Shown in pieces: positions 45,028 through 57,454 of a stretch of 64,000 nt of DNA. Below the pieces are notes generated by a model that saw only the letters and a list, made by a program, of their open reading frames with translations, searched no databases and was not told the origin of the DNA. Source of the stretch: Oryza sativa Japonica Group (lineage: Eukaryota > Streptophyta > Magnoliopsida > Poales > Poaceae). The DNA lies in assembly GCF_034140825.1 (NCBI RefSeq), contig NC_089036.1, forward strand, positions 27,541,001 to 27,605,000, given 5' to 3'. Position numbers and translations under genes: made by a program. How positions within the stretch are numbered: the stretch's first letter is position 1; each line of letters opens with the position of its first letter.

Positions 45028-45557
45028 CTGGAGATGGACAATGCAGAAATTGTTAAAGATTTAATGAGGCATGATCAGTTGAAATCGGCCTGGGCGACGA
45101 CGATTGAAGAGATTAAAGGAGTGATGCAATGCCTTCAGCAAGTGCAAGTGCACAAGATAAAGAGAGAAGCAAATAGGGTAGCACATGTTTTAGCACAAAT
45201 GGTAATGTGTTCCAAGTCCTGCGCGGAGTGGAGGTTGTGTGCTCCCGCAAGAATTCTAGATTTATTAAATCGATAAAGAGAGAAGCAAATAGGGTAGCAC
45301 ATGTTTTAGCACAAATGGTAATGTGTTCTAGGTCCTGCGCGGAGTGGAGGTTGTGTGCTCCCGCAAGAATTCTAGATTTATTAAATCGATAAAGAGATAA
45401 GCAAATAGGGTAGCACATGTTTTAGCATAAATGGCAATGTGTTCTAGGTCCTGCGCGGAGTGGAGGTTGTGTGCTTTCGCAAGAATTCTAGATTTATTAA
45501 ATTAGAAGTGTAACCCTTTATTTAAGCATTAATAAAGCTCTCTCTTTACCCTAAAAA
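45028..45557 (+). mobile_element. 5'-truncated LINE with RNase H tail
   Basis: 530-bp insert flanked by a perfect 10-bp duplication and ending ...TAATAAAGCTCTCTCTTTACCC then A7, as 5'-truncated plant LINEs do. Its only coding part is the end of an RNase H-like domain: EMDNAEIVKDLM near the start and IKREANRVAHVLAQ (the R-x-x-N-x-x-A-H signature) ending in a typical CAPARILDLLNR tail. The 3' part is triplicated (see the repeat entry). The perfect duplication suggests a fairly recent insertion. Confidence 0.88.
45156..45505 (+). repeat. 117-bp tandem repeat, three copies, in the LINE
   Basis: Copies begin GATAAAGAGA(G/T)AAGCAAAT at 45156, 45273 and 45390. The period of 117 is a multiple of three, but each copy carries its own in-frame stop at the AATCGATAA junction. 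The third copy has more differences (ATAAATGGCAATG, GTGCTTTCGC). Confidence 0.9.
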
Positions 45558-45567
45558 AATTAACGTG

Positions 45568-46395
45568 ACTCCTCTCCCTCCTTTCGGTCTGTACGTAATC
45601 ACGAACCGATCAACCACGTGAACCGGTGAGGCGGTGAACATAACAAACTTCGTCCAAGCGTATACGTACGTGCAAACATAAAGAATTAACTCGATCGAAG
45701 CGTCGTTAGCAATGTAGCATGCATGAGCATTCCATCGTCACCGATCACTTCAGTAAATCAGTAGCAGCTGCAGGATGTGAGTGAAGGCCGAAAGCTTGTT
45801 GAAATAACCGTGAGACAGAGCCGAAAGGCTATGAAAGAACCGGGCGTACATGCGCGCGCGTCGCACAGGCTCACATGGGGCTCGTGGGCGCGATCACTGC
45901 TGTTTCCGTGGACGCCAGCCCGATGGCTTCGGCAGTGGCCGCCCATCGATCGATCAGGGCATCAGGGAGAGGGAGAAGGCACGGCATAGGCCGGGCGGCT
46001 GGATGTATGAGCTGGATAACGCGTCCATTTTCTTATTTGACGAATATTCTCGTTCGCCTCTCACTGCTATTTATGCGTGGGGAGAAGGAATTAATTGTTT
46101 GCAGGGGTTTGATATTCCTCTTGTAGACGAGGCGGCCTGTCTTCGAACAGCTGATCGAACAAATTGATCAACAATGAACAAGTTCTTTTTTTTAAAAAAA
46201 AACAAACAAACAAACTGATCAGGAATGAAAAGGACGGCGTCTGCTGCTCGCATGTATGTTCCGGAGTAGACAAACGTCTGCTCATACAGATGTACGGTAC
46301 GTGAACTGACGTTATTCCAGCTTATGGTCGATATTCCAACACAGTTTGAAGCTGACCTCGACAAGCCTGCCCATGGGGCTCATCTATTGCCCCAC
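45568..46395. other. Spacer, no gene seen
   Basis: No gene-like frame. Poly-T/A junction at 46186-46200. Confidence 0.4.
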
Positions 46396-46396
46396 A

Positions 46397-46632
46397 ATTT
46401 ATTGTCAGTCTAAAATTCATCCTTAAACCGCAATAGGACGTACCATTTTTTTTTTAACCGAACATTCATTGGTATCAGTCTCACGGGTTTTTTTATATAC
46501 TTTAAGTGCCATATCAACGCCACGCCACGGCAGTAGAAACAACCATCCGTACCATCTCGGGGCCACTGGTTTGGGGAGTTGAGAGGCACGTTGTACTGCG
46601 ATTTGAGGACGAATTTCAGTCTCAGCGACATA
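46397..46632. mobile_element. MITE with Mutator-like wording
   Basis: Inverted arms: CTAAAATTCATCCTTAAACC (46410-46429) pairs with GATTTGAGGACGAATTTCAG (46600-46619), and TTTATTGTCAGTCT pairs loosely with AGTCTCAGCGACATAAA. GGGGCCAAAAATAAACTTA follows. Confidence 0.55.
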
Positions 46633-46973
46633 AATGAGGGGCCAAAAATAAACTTAGGCTGACGTTCGTAGGTGGGTCGAGGCGGAATACGGAGTGAAAT
46701 TTACGCCCGCATATTGGCTTCCGAGTTAAGTTTGGAAGAATCACAGGCAGGCCACAGCCCACGACATCCCCTATCGTCAATTGGACGGACTCTGCAATTT
46801 TCAGTGGGTCACCAAGCCCATCATCCGTTCCAGTTGCGTTTTATTGAGTTTGGAATGTAGGGCTGTTTTGGATTGATGAAAAAAAAAAGTGCCCCTCTGA
46901 ATAGTAAATACGATATTTCACTTTGTAGATAAAATTATTGGCATTGACGACAACCAATTTATCACCAATCTAG

Positions 46974-47165
46974 GGTGTGTTCGGGAGTAGGGGTTGGGAA
47001 TTTTCCCTTGGGCACAGAAAACAGGGTGATGATGAATTAACGCATAATTACTTGCGTATTAGTTTAAAAACTTGAAAACCGATTAATATTATTTTAAAAG
47101 TAACTTTTCTATAGAAAAATTTTATAATTTGAAAAACATATACGTGAAAAATGAGGATAGAACTT
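46974..47165. mobile_element. Truncated MITE related to 24464-24687
   Basis: GGGTGTGTTCGGGAGTAGGG start, then AACGCATAATTACTTGCGTA and TTTTCTATAGAAAAATTTTA. The right terminus is missing. Confidence 0.5.
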
Positions 47166-48104
47166 AGAAATGTAAATTAGTATATGGACCATAGTAAAAT
47201 ATATAGGAGCAACAGTCTTGAAGGATACAGTTCTTCCGATATTTCTAGTACTAGTACATCAAAAAAATGCCGATCCTTCTCTGATACTCCCCTGCACTTC
47301 AGTAGTTCTGTTCGGTTCAGGGTTGAGACTTCAACTGTCGTTGAGGCTCAGCTACTACCAAACATAGATCTAATCTCCCTAGTAATCAAGAGTGCGCTAA
47401 GCTATTTCCCCCACTGAAGAAGCAAACTTCCAGCACCAAATGCAGAAAGAGCCAAGCAAGATTATCCCAGCTTTTCCCAGAAGCAAGACCAACGGTGTCC
47501 GTATTCCACGAGTAAACAGAGTTCCAGGGCTGCAAGCTACAAAAGACCCAATCAGCGAGCAGTAGCTCCGAAAGTAGAGTGGAGTGCACTCTAAAAAACA
47601 CATCAGTACATCATCCATCACTCGCATGTTAGCTCTAGTGCTCTGTTGCAGCGCCATGCGTACAAGCCACCGGCACCACACTAACCAATCACCATCGGCA
47701 GCGACAACTTAGCTAGCTCCAGTAATCACAGGTTCTCGTCCTCAGATCACTCTCTCAGGCTCCCAGCTGCAACAAACATCGGGACGGTTACAGTTTTGCT
47801 TGGCTTGTTTGGGGAATTGGGCACGTAAAAGTATGTTCACAAGGCGCAATATAACTGTGCAAACCTGGCAAAAATGCAGGGTCACTTTTAGTGACGAGAT
47901 CAAGTGGGTGATCACCCTAAGCAAGAGCGACTGATCGATGCTTCGGTTTTTCTGCTTCTCTTACTTGGAAGCGTTGCATTGGCGATATGTATATTTTTCT
48001 TGTCCTTGCGTGCCGTGCATGCGAGTATAAAACGTAGACCCGGAGTTTTGGCATGCAAATTAACCGTGTTTCTCTTAAGCTGTCGATTTGGTAGAGACGC
48101 CAGG
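47166..48104. other. Upstream region of the MFS gene
   Basis: No coding signal. The frame is open upstream of ATG 48105 from about 47904 but has no family resemblance there and is taken as leader or spacer. Confidence 0.4.
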
Positions 48105-51000
48105 ATGAAGGACTTGGCTGTGCTGGGGCACTTGTTCGTGGCGGCGTTCATGTTCCACTTCGCCTCCTACATGGTCATCCCGGCGATCACCGACGTGACG
48201 ATGGACGCCGTCTGCCCCGGCCGCGACGAGTGCTCCGTCGCCATCTACCTCAGCGGCTTCCAGAGCGCCGTGAGTATCGCGCGTTTCGGATTATTTAAGT
48301 CACATTTTGCGGGTGGGATTTGTGAAAATGGAACGGCTTTTGGCTAATTTGCGCAGATCACAGGGATGGGGGCTCTTGTGGTGACTCCCATCGTGGGGAA
48401 TTTGTCGGACAAATACGGCAGGAAGGCGCTGATGACACTGCCGGTGACCGTGGCCATTCTGCCGTTGTGTATGCTCTTTGCAGCATGACTTGGGTCACCC
48501 TAGCTTGATGAAACTGCATAATGCATCTGTGCACATTTTCATATGTTTTCCACTTTTTTTTCTGGCAGTTATACTGGCCTGCAACCGCTCCAAGGTGTAC
48601 TTCTACGTGTACTACGTCGTTAAGGTCCTCGCCGGCATCTTCTGCGAGGGCAGCATGCATTGCCTCTTGCTCGCCTACGTGGTAATGAAAACCTCACTAT
48701 GATAGATCGATCATCCAAATACATATTTCAAAGTTATTGAGATACGCATCCTGAATAACGAATACGTATATTTAACGAGAACATGTGACCTGTACAATTA
48801 CGACAACAGAAAGAATGTATACTACCACACAAAAAGGAGTAAAGGACAAACTACCAATACAGTACAACTGAACAAACGGAAAATACGGCGATTAGGCCCA
48901 CTCGTCAGCGTAACAGAAGTGGGCGGCCCACCGCCCAATCAGGGAGTCCTTGACCAGGTGAAGTTTGTGGACGCAGGCCGACCAAGTCGGCGCCAGGCGG
49001 CGAGCGGCGGCGTTCGGGCTCCTCTCCGGCGTGTCGGCAGCGGGGTTCGTCTCCGGAACACTCACCGCGCGGTTCCTCCAGACATCAACCACCTTCCAGG
49101 TGGCGGCGGCCGTCGCCGCGGCGACGGCCATCTATCTCAGGGCCGTTGTCCCAGATTCCGGCGGAGCCAACTCCTTCGTTGACGAAGCATGTGATCCCTT
49201 CCTACAAGGCTCATCCTGCTCCGCCGCGACTTCGTCTTCGTCCTCCTCCGATGAGGAGATCTCACCGAGACTTCCGCCGCACAAGGGCGGGGTGCCGTCG
49301 TTGTCAGACATGGTTTCGCTTCTCACTGGCAGGTTAAGTTCTTTCTTGCCTAACTGCAATTCGTGCCGATACTCATATTCTTTTGTTAGAGTTTATTGAC
49401 ACCTATGTTTGATGGAATTTTGACTATAAACTGTAATGTGCTGATGAGTCATTGCTGCTGCCTGTAGTTTGACCCTGTCAGGGGCAGCAATTGTTACCTT
49501 CTTTTACAGTCTTGGGGAACATGGGCTTCAGACTGCATTACTGGTGTCTATCCCCCACCTAATCTGACAAGTATTCAGTTTCAATGTCAGTTAAATTTAA
49601 CACGAATTTTCTTTTACGGTTGATGTGTCTGCAGTACTACCTGAAGGCACAGTTTGGTTACAGCAAAGATGAGTTCGCTAATCTTCTGTTAATTGCTGGT
49701 GCTGCAGGAATGCTGTCACAGGTACGATTGTATTTTTTTTTTCAGCAGAACTGTTATATGGTAGGCTTTCCAGCCCGGAGTAGGAATTGCTTTTTTTACA
49801 TTTTCTGATTTCTGACTAATGATAACATGCTGTTCAGCTGACTGTAATGCCGGTCTTGGCTCGATTTGTTGGCGAGGATATACTGCTTATTATAGGACTC
49901 CTAGGAGGATGTACTCATGTAACAGCTTCTTTCCCTTGCATTTTTGAACCGTTATGCAATAATGTCAGCGAGTGTGATTGTAATCCCTGAACAATTTTGT
50001 ATTATATTTCAGGTTTTCCTGTATGGCATTGCATGGTCATATTGGGTACTTCCTTTGGACTTGGCAATAATTCTCTTGTAGTCTTATTAGACTCTTACCC
50101 AAAAGAATGCAATTTTGGCTATATCCAAATGTATAGACAGAACTACGCTCTTGTTTTGCACTAATTTGCAATCAGGTTTAGTTGCTTGCTGGTTCAGCAG
50201 TGCAATAGTGCGTTTCCAGCATTCACTAAACCAATATCAGTCATCCATTACACATATCTTCGCTAACGTTGTCTTAATCATCTACAGGTACCATATTTAT
50301 CTGCGGTGTTTATAATTCTGAGTGCTTTTGTTCACCCTTCTGTAAGCCATATTTTTCCCAACAGTTTATTAAAAACTTTTTTCCTTCCAAGCAATTCAGA
50401 ACAATATTAATCATCTTCTTCTCTGTTTTTCTAGATAAGAACCAATGTATCGAAGAGTGTTGGATCAAATGAGCAGGTTGGTTTTTCCTATTGTTGCTGA
50501 TCATTGTCTTTGAGTATTTCAAATGATGACCTGTGTTGTATTAGTTGACATGACTGCTAAGTTTCGCTCATTATTCCTATTACTTTGGTGTTGCCTCTTA
50601 GGGAATTGCTCAAGGCTGTATATCGGGCATAAGCTCGTTTGCCAGCATATTAGCTCCACTAATTTTTACCCCTCTAACAGGTATTTTTTTCATTTGTAAA
50701 TAAATCCTAGTTTATAACCCTTGTTTCCTTTAATTTACTCCATAGCTTTTGCTTTCTTGCGGCAGCATGGGTCCTTTCAGAAACAGCGCCATTCAAATTC
50801 AAAGGTTTCAGTATCATGTGTGCTGGCTTTTGTACGGTAAGATTTCAACTGAATATGTTCAGTGCACACTTTTTATGCCATACTAAGAATAGAGTATATC
50901 TACTCTGCAGCTCATTGCCTTCATTATCAGCATGAGGATGCGAGCAGGGCAATCTGGTGCAAGTGAGATGTTGGCCATTGTGCAGCATGAGCAAGCATGA
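48105..51000 (+). CDS. Major facilitator superfamily transporter (HIAT1/MFSD14-like, 'tetracycline transporter' type)
   Basis: Thirteen exons: 48105-48269, 48357-48468, 48569-48681, 48977-49332, 49468-49543, 49635-49721, 49838-49918, 50013-50045, 50288-50341, 50435-50476, 50602-50680, 50766-50836, 50911-51000. All introns are GT-AG and the 1359 nt stay in one frame (452 residues). The N-terminus MKDLAVLGHLFVAAFMFHFA leads into about twelve membrane segments. The MFS motif A, GNLSDKYGRKALMTLP, follows segment 2. A Ser/acidic loop (SSSSSSDEEISP, in exon 4) separates the halves. The plant members of this group resemble bacterial tetracycline/H+ antiporters and animal HIAT1; HIAT1-type proteins (MFSD14) have been placed on endomembranes, and the substrate here is unknown. 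The stop codon faces the convergent LEA2 gene. Confidence 0.9.
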
Positions 51001-51511
51001 TGAGTATGCTAGTAGATTGTAAATTTGGCCAACCTGAAACCATTGTAAATTTACATACTGTACATTGTAAATTTGGCCAACGTGAAACCATCCCATTGTC
51101 TACTATCCTGATGGGCGAATGACTATTCCCCTATTCCTCTGCAAATCTCCATCAGGGAAGGGAAGGATTCTTCTTCAGATAGTAAATTGACAACTGCTAT
51201 GTCATAGAAGCCAGCCCAGCTTGTTGTAATATCACCTAGTAGTGTATATTGCTGGAATGATGGCCTACATATTTCGGCCGGAGCTTCAGACATGAGTTAA
51301 TGCCAATGGTAGTACAGATTTCAACAGCAAGTAAAATTTTCTAGAATTAGCAGGATTACTGTTAGCATCAACACTTGTTCCATTACAACGGATTGGATTT
51401 TACCTCGTGTTACCAATACTACTACCACCCCCAGAAGTCTAGTTTCAGAGCTTCCAATTAACAATCCACGCCCACGGTATCGACGCAGCGTCTGAATGCA
51501 AGGGCCCGTGG
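51001..51511. other. Facing 3' UTRs of the MFS and LEA2 genes
   Basis: A duplicated TACATACTGTACATTGTAAATTTGGCCAAC-type unit (two TTGTAAATTTGGCCAAC copies, 51018 and 51064) lies in the MFS 3' UTR. Confidence 0.5.
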
Positions 51512-54500
51512 TCACCTCCCGTCGTGGTACTCGCAGTCGGCGGCGACGCCGTGGACGGGCTTGCCGAGGCTTGCCTCGCGGACGTCGAGGCGGCAGAGGA
51601 CGCGGCGGTAGAACTTGGAGCGGACGAGGAGGCCGAGGATGTGGGCGCGCGCCCGCAGCACGAAGGCCATCCTGACGGGCACCACCGCGGGGCCGAGGCG
51701 GCCGTTGTTGGGCTTGCTGTGCAGCTCCGCGCCGGCGCCGTAGAGCGGCACCTGCTTCCCCACCACGGACACCGTCACCACGCGCCCGCTCCGCCGCGGC
51801 TGATAGAACTCCGCCATCTGCACGCATGAGTGAGCACACACGCAACACGATCGTTCAGTGCAGTGTACTGTAGTGCGGTTTGGTTGTGCATCCTCCGAAT
51901 AAATTGTACTTCCAGTATATTATTGCACGGGAAACTTTTCTGTCGGAATGAGAAAAATTGCACTTGCACTATTTACCGTCCGGTAGAAAACAAGGAACAA
52001 AAATACAGACCGGAACATGCACAGCAAGTCAATGAGTCTATGAACCATGATAGGGCTGGGTTGCTGCGCACTGGGGGCCATCATCTTGTACAGCAAAAGG
52101 ATTCCCTCGCCGCAGCACAGAGTAAACAAAGCGTACGGCAAAAGTACTGTAACTACGGTAAAGTAACGTAAGCTAAAGGTGTGATGTCTGAAACATAGAA
52201 AAGCAGTAAGGGCATGCCCAATGCAGGGCGCACCCTTACCCACATCTCATTTTTACACTGCAGCACCTGTCAGTCGGTCATATTTTACATTTAAACCCTT
52301 GGATTATTTTTATTTACATATACATCCAATATTAGCAGTATACCCCCTAAAAATCACTAGGCTCCCCTCCTTGGCTCGATTCCCGTCCTCCTGGTGGCGC
52401 GATTTCCCCTTCTCCGGCGGCGCCCTCCCCAGCACGACCTCCCCTCTCTCTCCTCGGCGCCTCGAGCAGCGGTGGCGGCGGAGCTTCCCGGCGGCAGCAG
52501 ATCGAGCAGCCGCTGGAGGTGGGGATCGTGGCAGCGGGCGCGGATCGAAGCGGCTGCGGCCACAGATCGACGCGGTGGCGGCAGATGGAGGCGCAGGAGG
52601 TGGGGATCGAGGCGGCAGCGGCGGATCGAAGCAGCGGCGACGTGGATCGACGCGACGGCCGCGGATCGACGCGTCAGCGGCAGGGAGCGACGCGGCAGAG
52701 ACGGAGCTTCCCGGGTACGCCTTTCTCTCGAGTCCACCCCTTCGCCATCTTCTTCCACAGTAGCGGAGCAGATCGATGCGTCGGTGGCCGGCGGAGCTTC
52801 CCGGCGGCGGCATCTTCCATCGTGGATCCGTCACGGGGAGACGACCTCGCCAACGTGCCGCTCCAAGCGTGCTTCGCTGTTCTCGAGCCGGGGCGAGCAG
52901 AGGTGCGCGGCGCTCTGCAGAGGTCCGCGATTCTTTGCAGGGCGATGGTCCCGGGCGAAAAAGTGGGGCGAGCTAGGGATACCCTCCAAGGTGGAGGGTT
53001 GGGCATGCCCTAAGGGCAAGTTTTATGGTGGAGGTGAGTGCCACGTCTAATTTAAACCATGTCATCTTTTCATTAATTAAGAGATAACAATTACAACATG
53101 TCACCTCTAGTACACAAACCCCAATATTAGTTTACTCTCACACATCATCTTATATTTTTCTTGGAGATTGTGTGGAGATTGCCCCTTGCATGAGGGGTGG
53201 CTCATTCTCTCTCTCCTAACTCCTCTCCTCCGACTCATCACCTAATCTACGTGGTAAATTTAGGGGCAACATAAAAGGGCTTATATAAAGGTGCTTATAG
53301 TACTTGCCAAAAGGCAATCCTTTTGAGTGTTGACGTTGAAGATGGAACAAAGGCCTGACATATCACATTGGCTCTTTGCCTGTACTATGCAACGGAGTAT
53401 CCAGTGGTAGCGCATGCAGCAGCGGCAAGACAGTCATCAGGGAAGTGTTGTCTTTTTCCTCTAAAAAAACTATAGCAGAGGGAGGCTGAAGAGTAGTCGT
53501 TCTCAACCGGTCAGTCCTTACATCAGTTACCGGCTGGTCTTTGTGCCGTGACAAGAACAAAAAATCTGCTCATATCGGCAAATGGCAAGCGATGGCATCC
53601 CTGACTCGAGTCACGTGAACACCATGCCCACCGATAGCCAATGACGCCACTGCTTGCCTCTGGGTGTTATTGCGTTTCCATTCCAGGTCCCCTTTTTGCT
53701 GGTTCTGTGTAGTACTAGTAGTAGTAGGAGTATTTGTTACTTGATCACATGCACTTCGCCCCCACTTTGCACAGTACTACCAGACTCACCAGTATTCTAG
53801 TGAAAGAAAATCGCTGCAGTTAGCCGAGCGGGTAACTTGACAGATGATATTTTTGTTACTGCGGAACGACTCACGAGCTCACCGTCTGTGTGTGTGTAAA
53901 CGCTAAGAGGTTCTGTGTGTAAAACGCTAAATCCAAGTCCTGCCTGAATGGCCGAATGCAAGCTGCTGCACACTCAAATTCTCAAAACAATGCACTATCA
54001 TGCTTAAGTCCAACAGCGCCTCAGAATAGCCCCAATGCATGGCTGCGAAGTCTCATCTGAGATGATCCACTCCGTCGAGGAAGCAAATGGCAATGCAAGG
54101 CTGCAAGCTATCCCCGGTTCGAGGATGACAATGGAGGAGCCGGTTTTTTAAAACGCAACTTTGTTCTGTCTTCCGAGTGAAGAGCTGCCGAAAAAACTAA
54201 TCAAGGACAGAGACAAATAAGAAGGGAACCGTGCTGTTAGGTTTAGCTTTCTCCCGCACCTAGGCAGTAGGTTAGTATACTCCACCACACTATGATGTTC
54301 ATGGGGATGCTCAAAAGCTGATCTAAACCGGCAAAAATTCCACGGACTGCTGGCATCACGGTCGGAATGGCATAGGAGATTAGTACTCCACTATAGTCGT
54401 GATAGAACTCATGTTAGTAATGAAGAGCACAGTACGAATAATCGGGACAACCCTACTGATCCATTGTACAGAGCCCAGATCCAACTCTTGATTCACCCGT

Positions 54501-56046
54501 TTGTTTGTGAGTTGTTACGCAGTAACTAGCAATAACTACCATCGATTTACGCCAGCCTAATCAGGCACGGAAACGTCCGCATCACCTACCCAATCCATTC
54601 AGATTCACCAAACGTAACGAGGATGGCATAGGCAAATTCAGGTAGAAGTACGAGCAGAAAGGCGAGGGTTGGGGTGGTGGAAAGGGCACGTACGTGGCCG
54701 GTGGCGACGGTGAGGTCGTCGTAGAAGAGGTGGAACGGCGTGGAGGTGACGTGCAGGCTGAAGAAGGTGCCCCGGTTGCGGAAGCGCAGCCTGACCGTCG
54801 CGTTGACGGACATCATCTTGGTCGGGACGCCCGTCCGGTCCGTGCCGCCCTGGATGTGGTACGTCTCGAACACCACACTCTACACACACATGGAGAGGAA
54901 CAGCAAATCGTACAGCAAGTCAATAATGGAGTAGCACTACTACATTTTATACTCCTTTCAAATTTCAATTGATTCACTAGAATGGCACCAGCACAGAAAC
55001 GGCTAGCAAATTGATCGCAATATCCGCAATTCCGCATGATGTCCAGGAAGCAAAAACTCCTGCTCCTATATTGTTTTAAGTAGTACTCGTTCTCCTAGTA
55101 TTCCTGTGTGCATGTTTCGCGGATGCTTTTACTAGGTAGGAGTACTCCTACAGCTGTTCATTGGCAAAATGCGTGTACGATCGTCGGAACGGACGCTGCC
55201 TCTAGTAAATGCATGCATTCAGATTGGATGTACACAGCTTGTGTTTCTCTTCTCTTGGAAGGAAGACGGGGGCAATCGGTGCCAGTACCGATATCTCAAA
55301 ACTTGCATATAGTTGCATTCAATCGAAAACATTTGGGCAGATTGACAGGGGTTATAGTACATTTCTAAATTTTCTACTTAGTTGTTCGTTTGAGAAGGTG
55401 AAGGAAATAAACGGAAATGTACACTCTACACTACCATCTCTACTCGCAGGACGGCTAAAATGGCCAGTGTTGATTTCTTGGGAAAACGAGAGTGAACGAG
55501 GAAGCCAAGAGGTGAGAGACGCACCTTGACGACGACGTGGGGCTTGTATGACTTGCTGGCGCCCCAGAGCACGAGCAGGAAGAAGGCGAACACGGCCACG
55601 AAGGCGAACGCCCCGAGGGCGTAGCACCTCCACTGCGAGGCGGCCCCGGCGAGTCCTCCTTCGTCGTCGTCGTCGTCCCCGACGCTGCCGGCGCCGCTGC
55701 CCTGCGCAAGGCGTCGCCAGGGGACGCCGGCAGCGGCGCCGGAGCGGAGCTGGTCGGAGAAGAGGAGGCGGCCGGTGGAAGACTCCCGGGAGTGGTGCAC
55801 GGCGGCGCCGGAGTGGTGGTAGTGGTAGTGCAGCGGCGACTCGGCCGGGGTAGAACCCGCGAACGACATCTTCTCGGCCGCGGCCACGCCTCCGCCGCCG
55901 CCGCCTGCGCCGCCCGAGGCCACCACGACGTCCGGGTGGGAGGCGGCGGGGCTGAGCACGTAGTAGGCCGACCGGCGCGGCGACCGCGGCGGCGAGGACG
56001 GCGCCAGGCTCGTCACGTCGGAGTCCGTCTTCGCGTGCCGTGCCAT
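51512..56046 (-). CDS. LEA2/NHL-type single-pass membrane protein
   Basis: Three exons: 56046-55525, 54879-54694, 51817-51512; GT-AG, 1014 nt in one frame, 337 residues. Exon 1 encodes a long Gly/Ser/Ala-rich cytosolic part (MARHAKTDSDVTSLAP..., SPRRSAYYVLSP near 23-34) and one transmembrane segment (about 141-161, CYALGAFAFVAVFAFFLLVL). Exons 2 and 3 encode an LEA_2-like beta domain: SVVFETYHIQGGTDRTGVPT, NATVRLRFRNRGTFFSLHVT and a tail ending in CEYHDGR. This is the larger group of plant 'LEA hydroxyproline-rich glycoprotein' proteins with unknown biochemical role. Intron 2 is 2.9 kb and holds two transposon-like insertions (52207-53309). ATG 56046 is chosen because it gives the family's N-terminus; the frame is open further upstream without resemblance. 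Confidence 0.88.
52207..53013. mobile_element. GC-rich TIR element in LEA2 intron 2
   Basis: TAAGGGCATGCCCAATGCAG at the left and TTGGGCATGCCCTAA at the right are inverted partners about 800 bp apart. The inside (52400-52980) is GC-rich with recurring GCGGATCGA(A/C)GC and GGAGCTTCCCGG units and open frames in several directions, like captured gene sequence in Pack-type elements. No transposase. Target duplication not established. Confidence 0.55.
53014..53309. mobile_element. MITE abutting the previous element
   Basis: GGGCAAGTTTTATGGTGG at the left and GGTGCTTATAGTACTTGCC at the right are inverted partners. Non-coding, AT-rich. Confidence 0.6.
53310..54693. other. Remainder of LEA2 intron 2
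   Basis: No gene. GTGTGTGTGTAAACGCTAAG and TGTGTGTAAAACGCTAA form a small direct repeat at 53890-53930. Confidence 0.45.
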
Positions 56047-56520
56047 CTCGGGAGCCGCGCGGCGCGATGGGCGTGACCGCGTGAGCGATAGAGGGCACAG
56101 TGGTGGATTGTGGCGAGGCGCAAAGCGCAACAGGTCTGGGAGCCTCTTCGTTGATAGTAAGCGCAACGGATTGTGGCGAGGTTTTTAAGTGGAACGCGAG
56201 GGGTTTTCGTTTCCAAAGTTTGGAGCTGTGTGCGCCGCGAGGGTGGCGGCCGTTGGGCGACCGCGGAGTAATGTGGGGGCGGCTGGCTCACTCTGGCTCG
56301 TGGCTGGCTAGCTACTACTGGCGAGACCGCGAGACTGAAGCTTTGAGCTGGTCCCGTATGAGCGGAGAGACCCACTGCATTGAAGGCCTGCTCAGCACCT
56401 CGGCCGCAATGGAGATGTCAGGAATGGTCGAACCAATTACACTATTTTGAGCTTAAGCCACAATAGACCTTCCACGGCCCATCTCATCACACGGTATAGC
56501 CTGTTAAGATTATTGCGGGC
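56047..56520. promoter_or_regulatory. Promoter region of the LEA2 gene
   Basis: GC-rich until about 56300. No clear TATA box on the minus strand; GTGGATTGTGGCGAGG occurs twice in short form (56102, 56168), a small direct repeat. Confidence 0.4.
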
Positions 56521-56776
56521 GAATAAGTTCATCTGAGGGCCCTTAACTTATCAAGAATCCGATTTTGATCCTTCAATCGGAAAACAATACGTAACGGGTC
56601 CCTCAACTATCAAAACTAGTGCAAAATAAGTTCCAATGATGGTTTGGACGGCGGTTTCAGCTGACGTGATGTCTATGTGGCTAATTTGACTCGGTCTTCA
56701 TCTGACGTGGCATTGACATGGCGCTTACGTGGCAGTTTGGTTTGGCAAATAATATAATCGTGACCCTACATGTTAG

Positions 56777-57363
56777 TGTCGATGGGGATACTCGTAGACC
56801 AGATGAATAGAGTATTGGGGTACGTTGGTACAAGGATTTATACGATATGACATCAAGCAAACAAGAAAACAAGGATTATACTAATTCGGGCCTTCGTAAG
56901 GTAGAAGCCTTAATCTAGTTTATATGAGATAGATATGGAAATACCACATATTACAATAAAGAACCGACGATCCTGATATTACCGGCGAGATCCCTTGTCG
57001 AGATGGTTTCGATGAGATCTCCCGGCAAGTAGGCTTCACGTCCTCCGGATTGTAGGCTATGGCGATTGTGTTTGGCACTATGATTCAATGATCTGAACCC
57101 CTCTAAGTGGTGTGCCTTTTATACCCTGAGTCATCTTAGTCTCAAAGTAGAACTCGAAGACAACAGACCCTACACTATATAGTATCAACCCAATCCTCTT
57201 TGAGTAGGACTCTAACATTCCTCTTCTTGTGAGGATAATTTCCATAACAGCTTGTGAATTTCCTTATTGTATACGGAAATACATCATATATACAAAGGTA
57301 TGCCGTATCCGCATATTCGATAAGTCGTAGGATTTGAGGAATACTTTATTTTTAACCATGATA
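56777..57363 (-). mobile_element. Solo LTR, probably Gypsy-type (fossil)
   Basis: 587-bp insert flanked by GTTAG (56772-56776 and 57364-57368). One end is TGTCGATGGGG. Read on the minus strand it carries a promoter-like GGTATAAAAGGC about two-fifths of the way in and ends CCCCATCGACA. No internal domain or partner LTR, so it is a solo LTR left by recombination. Family not named. Confidence 0.6.
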
Positions 57364-57454
57364 GTTAGTTACACCCAAAAAAAAATAAAAATGGTGGGGC
57401 CCACGGGGGCTCCCTCTTTCCTCCTCTCCCCTCTCTTCATCGGTGATGGTGAGT

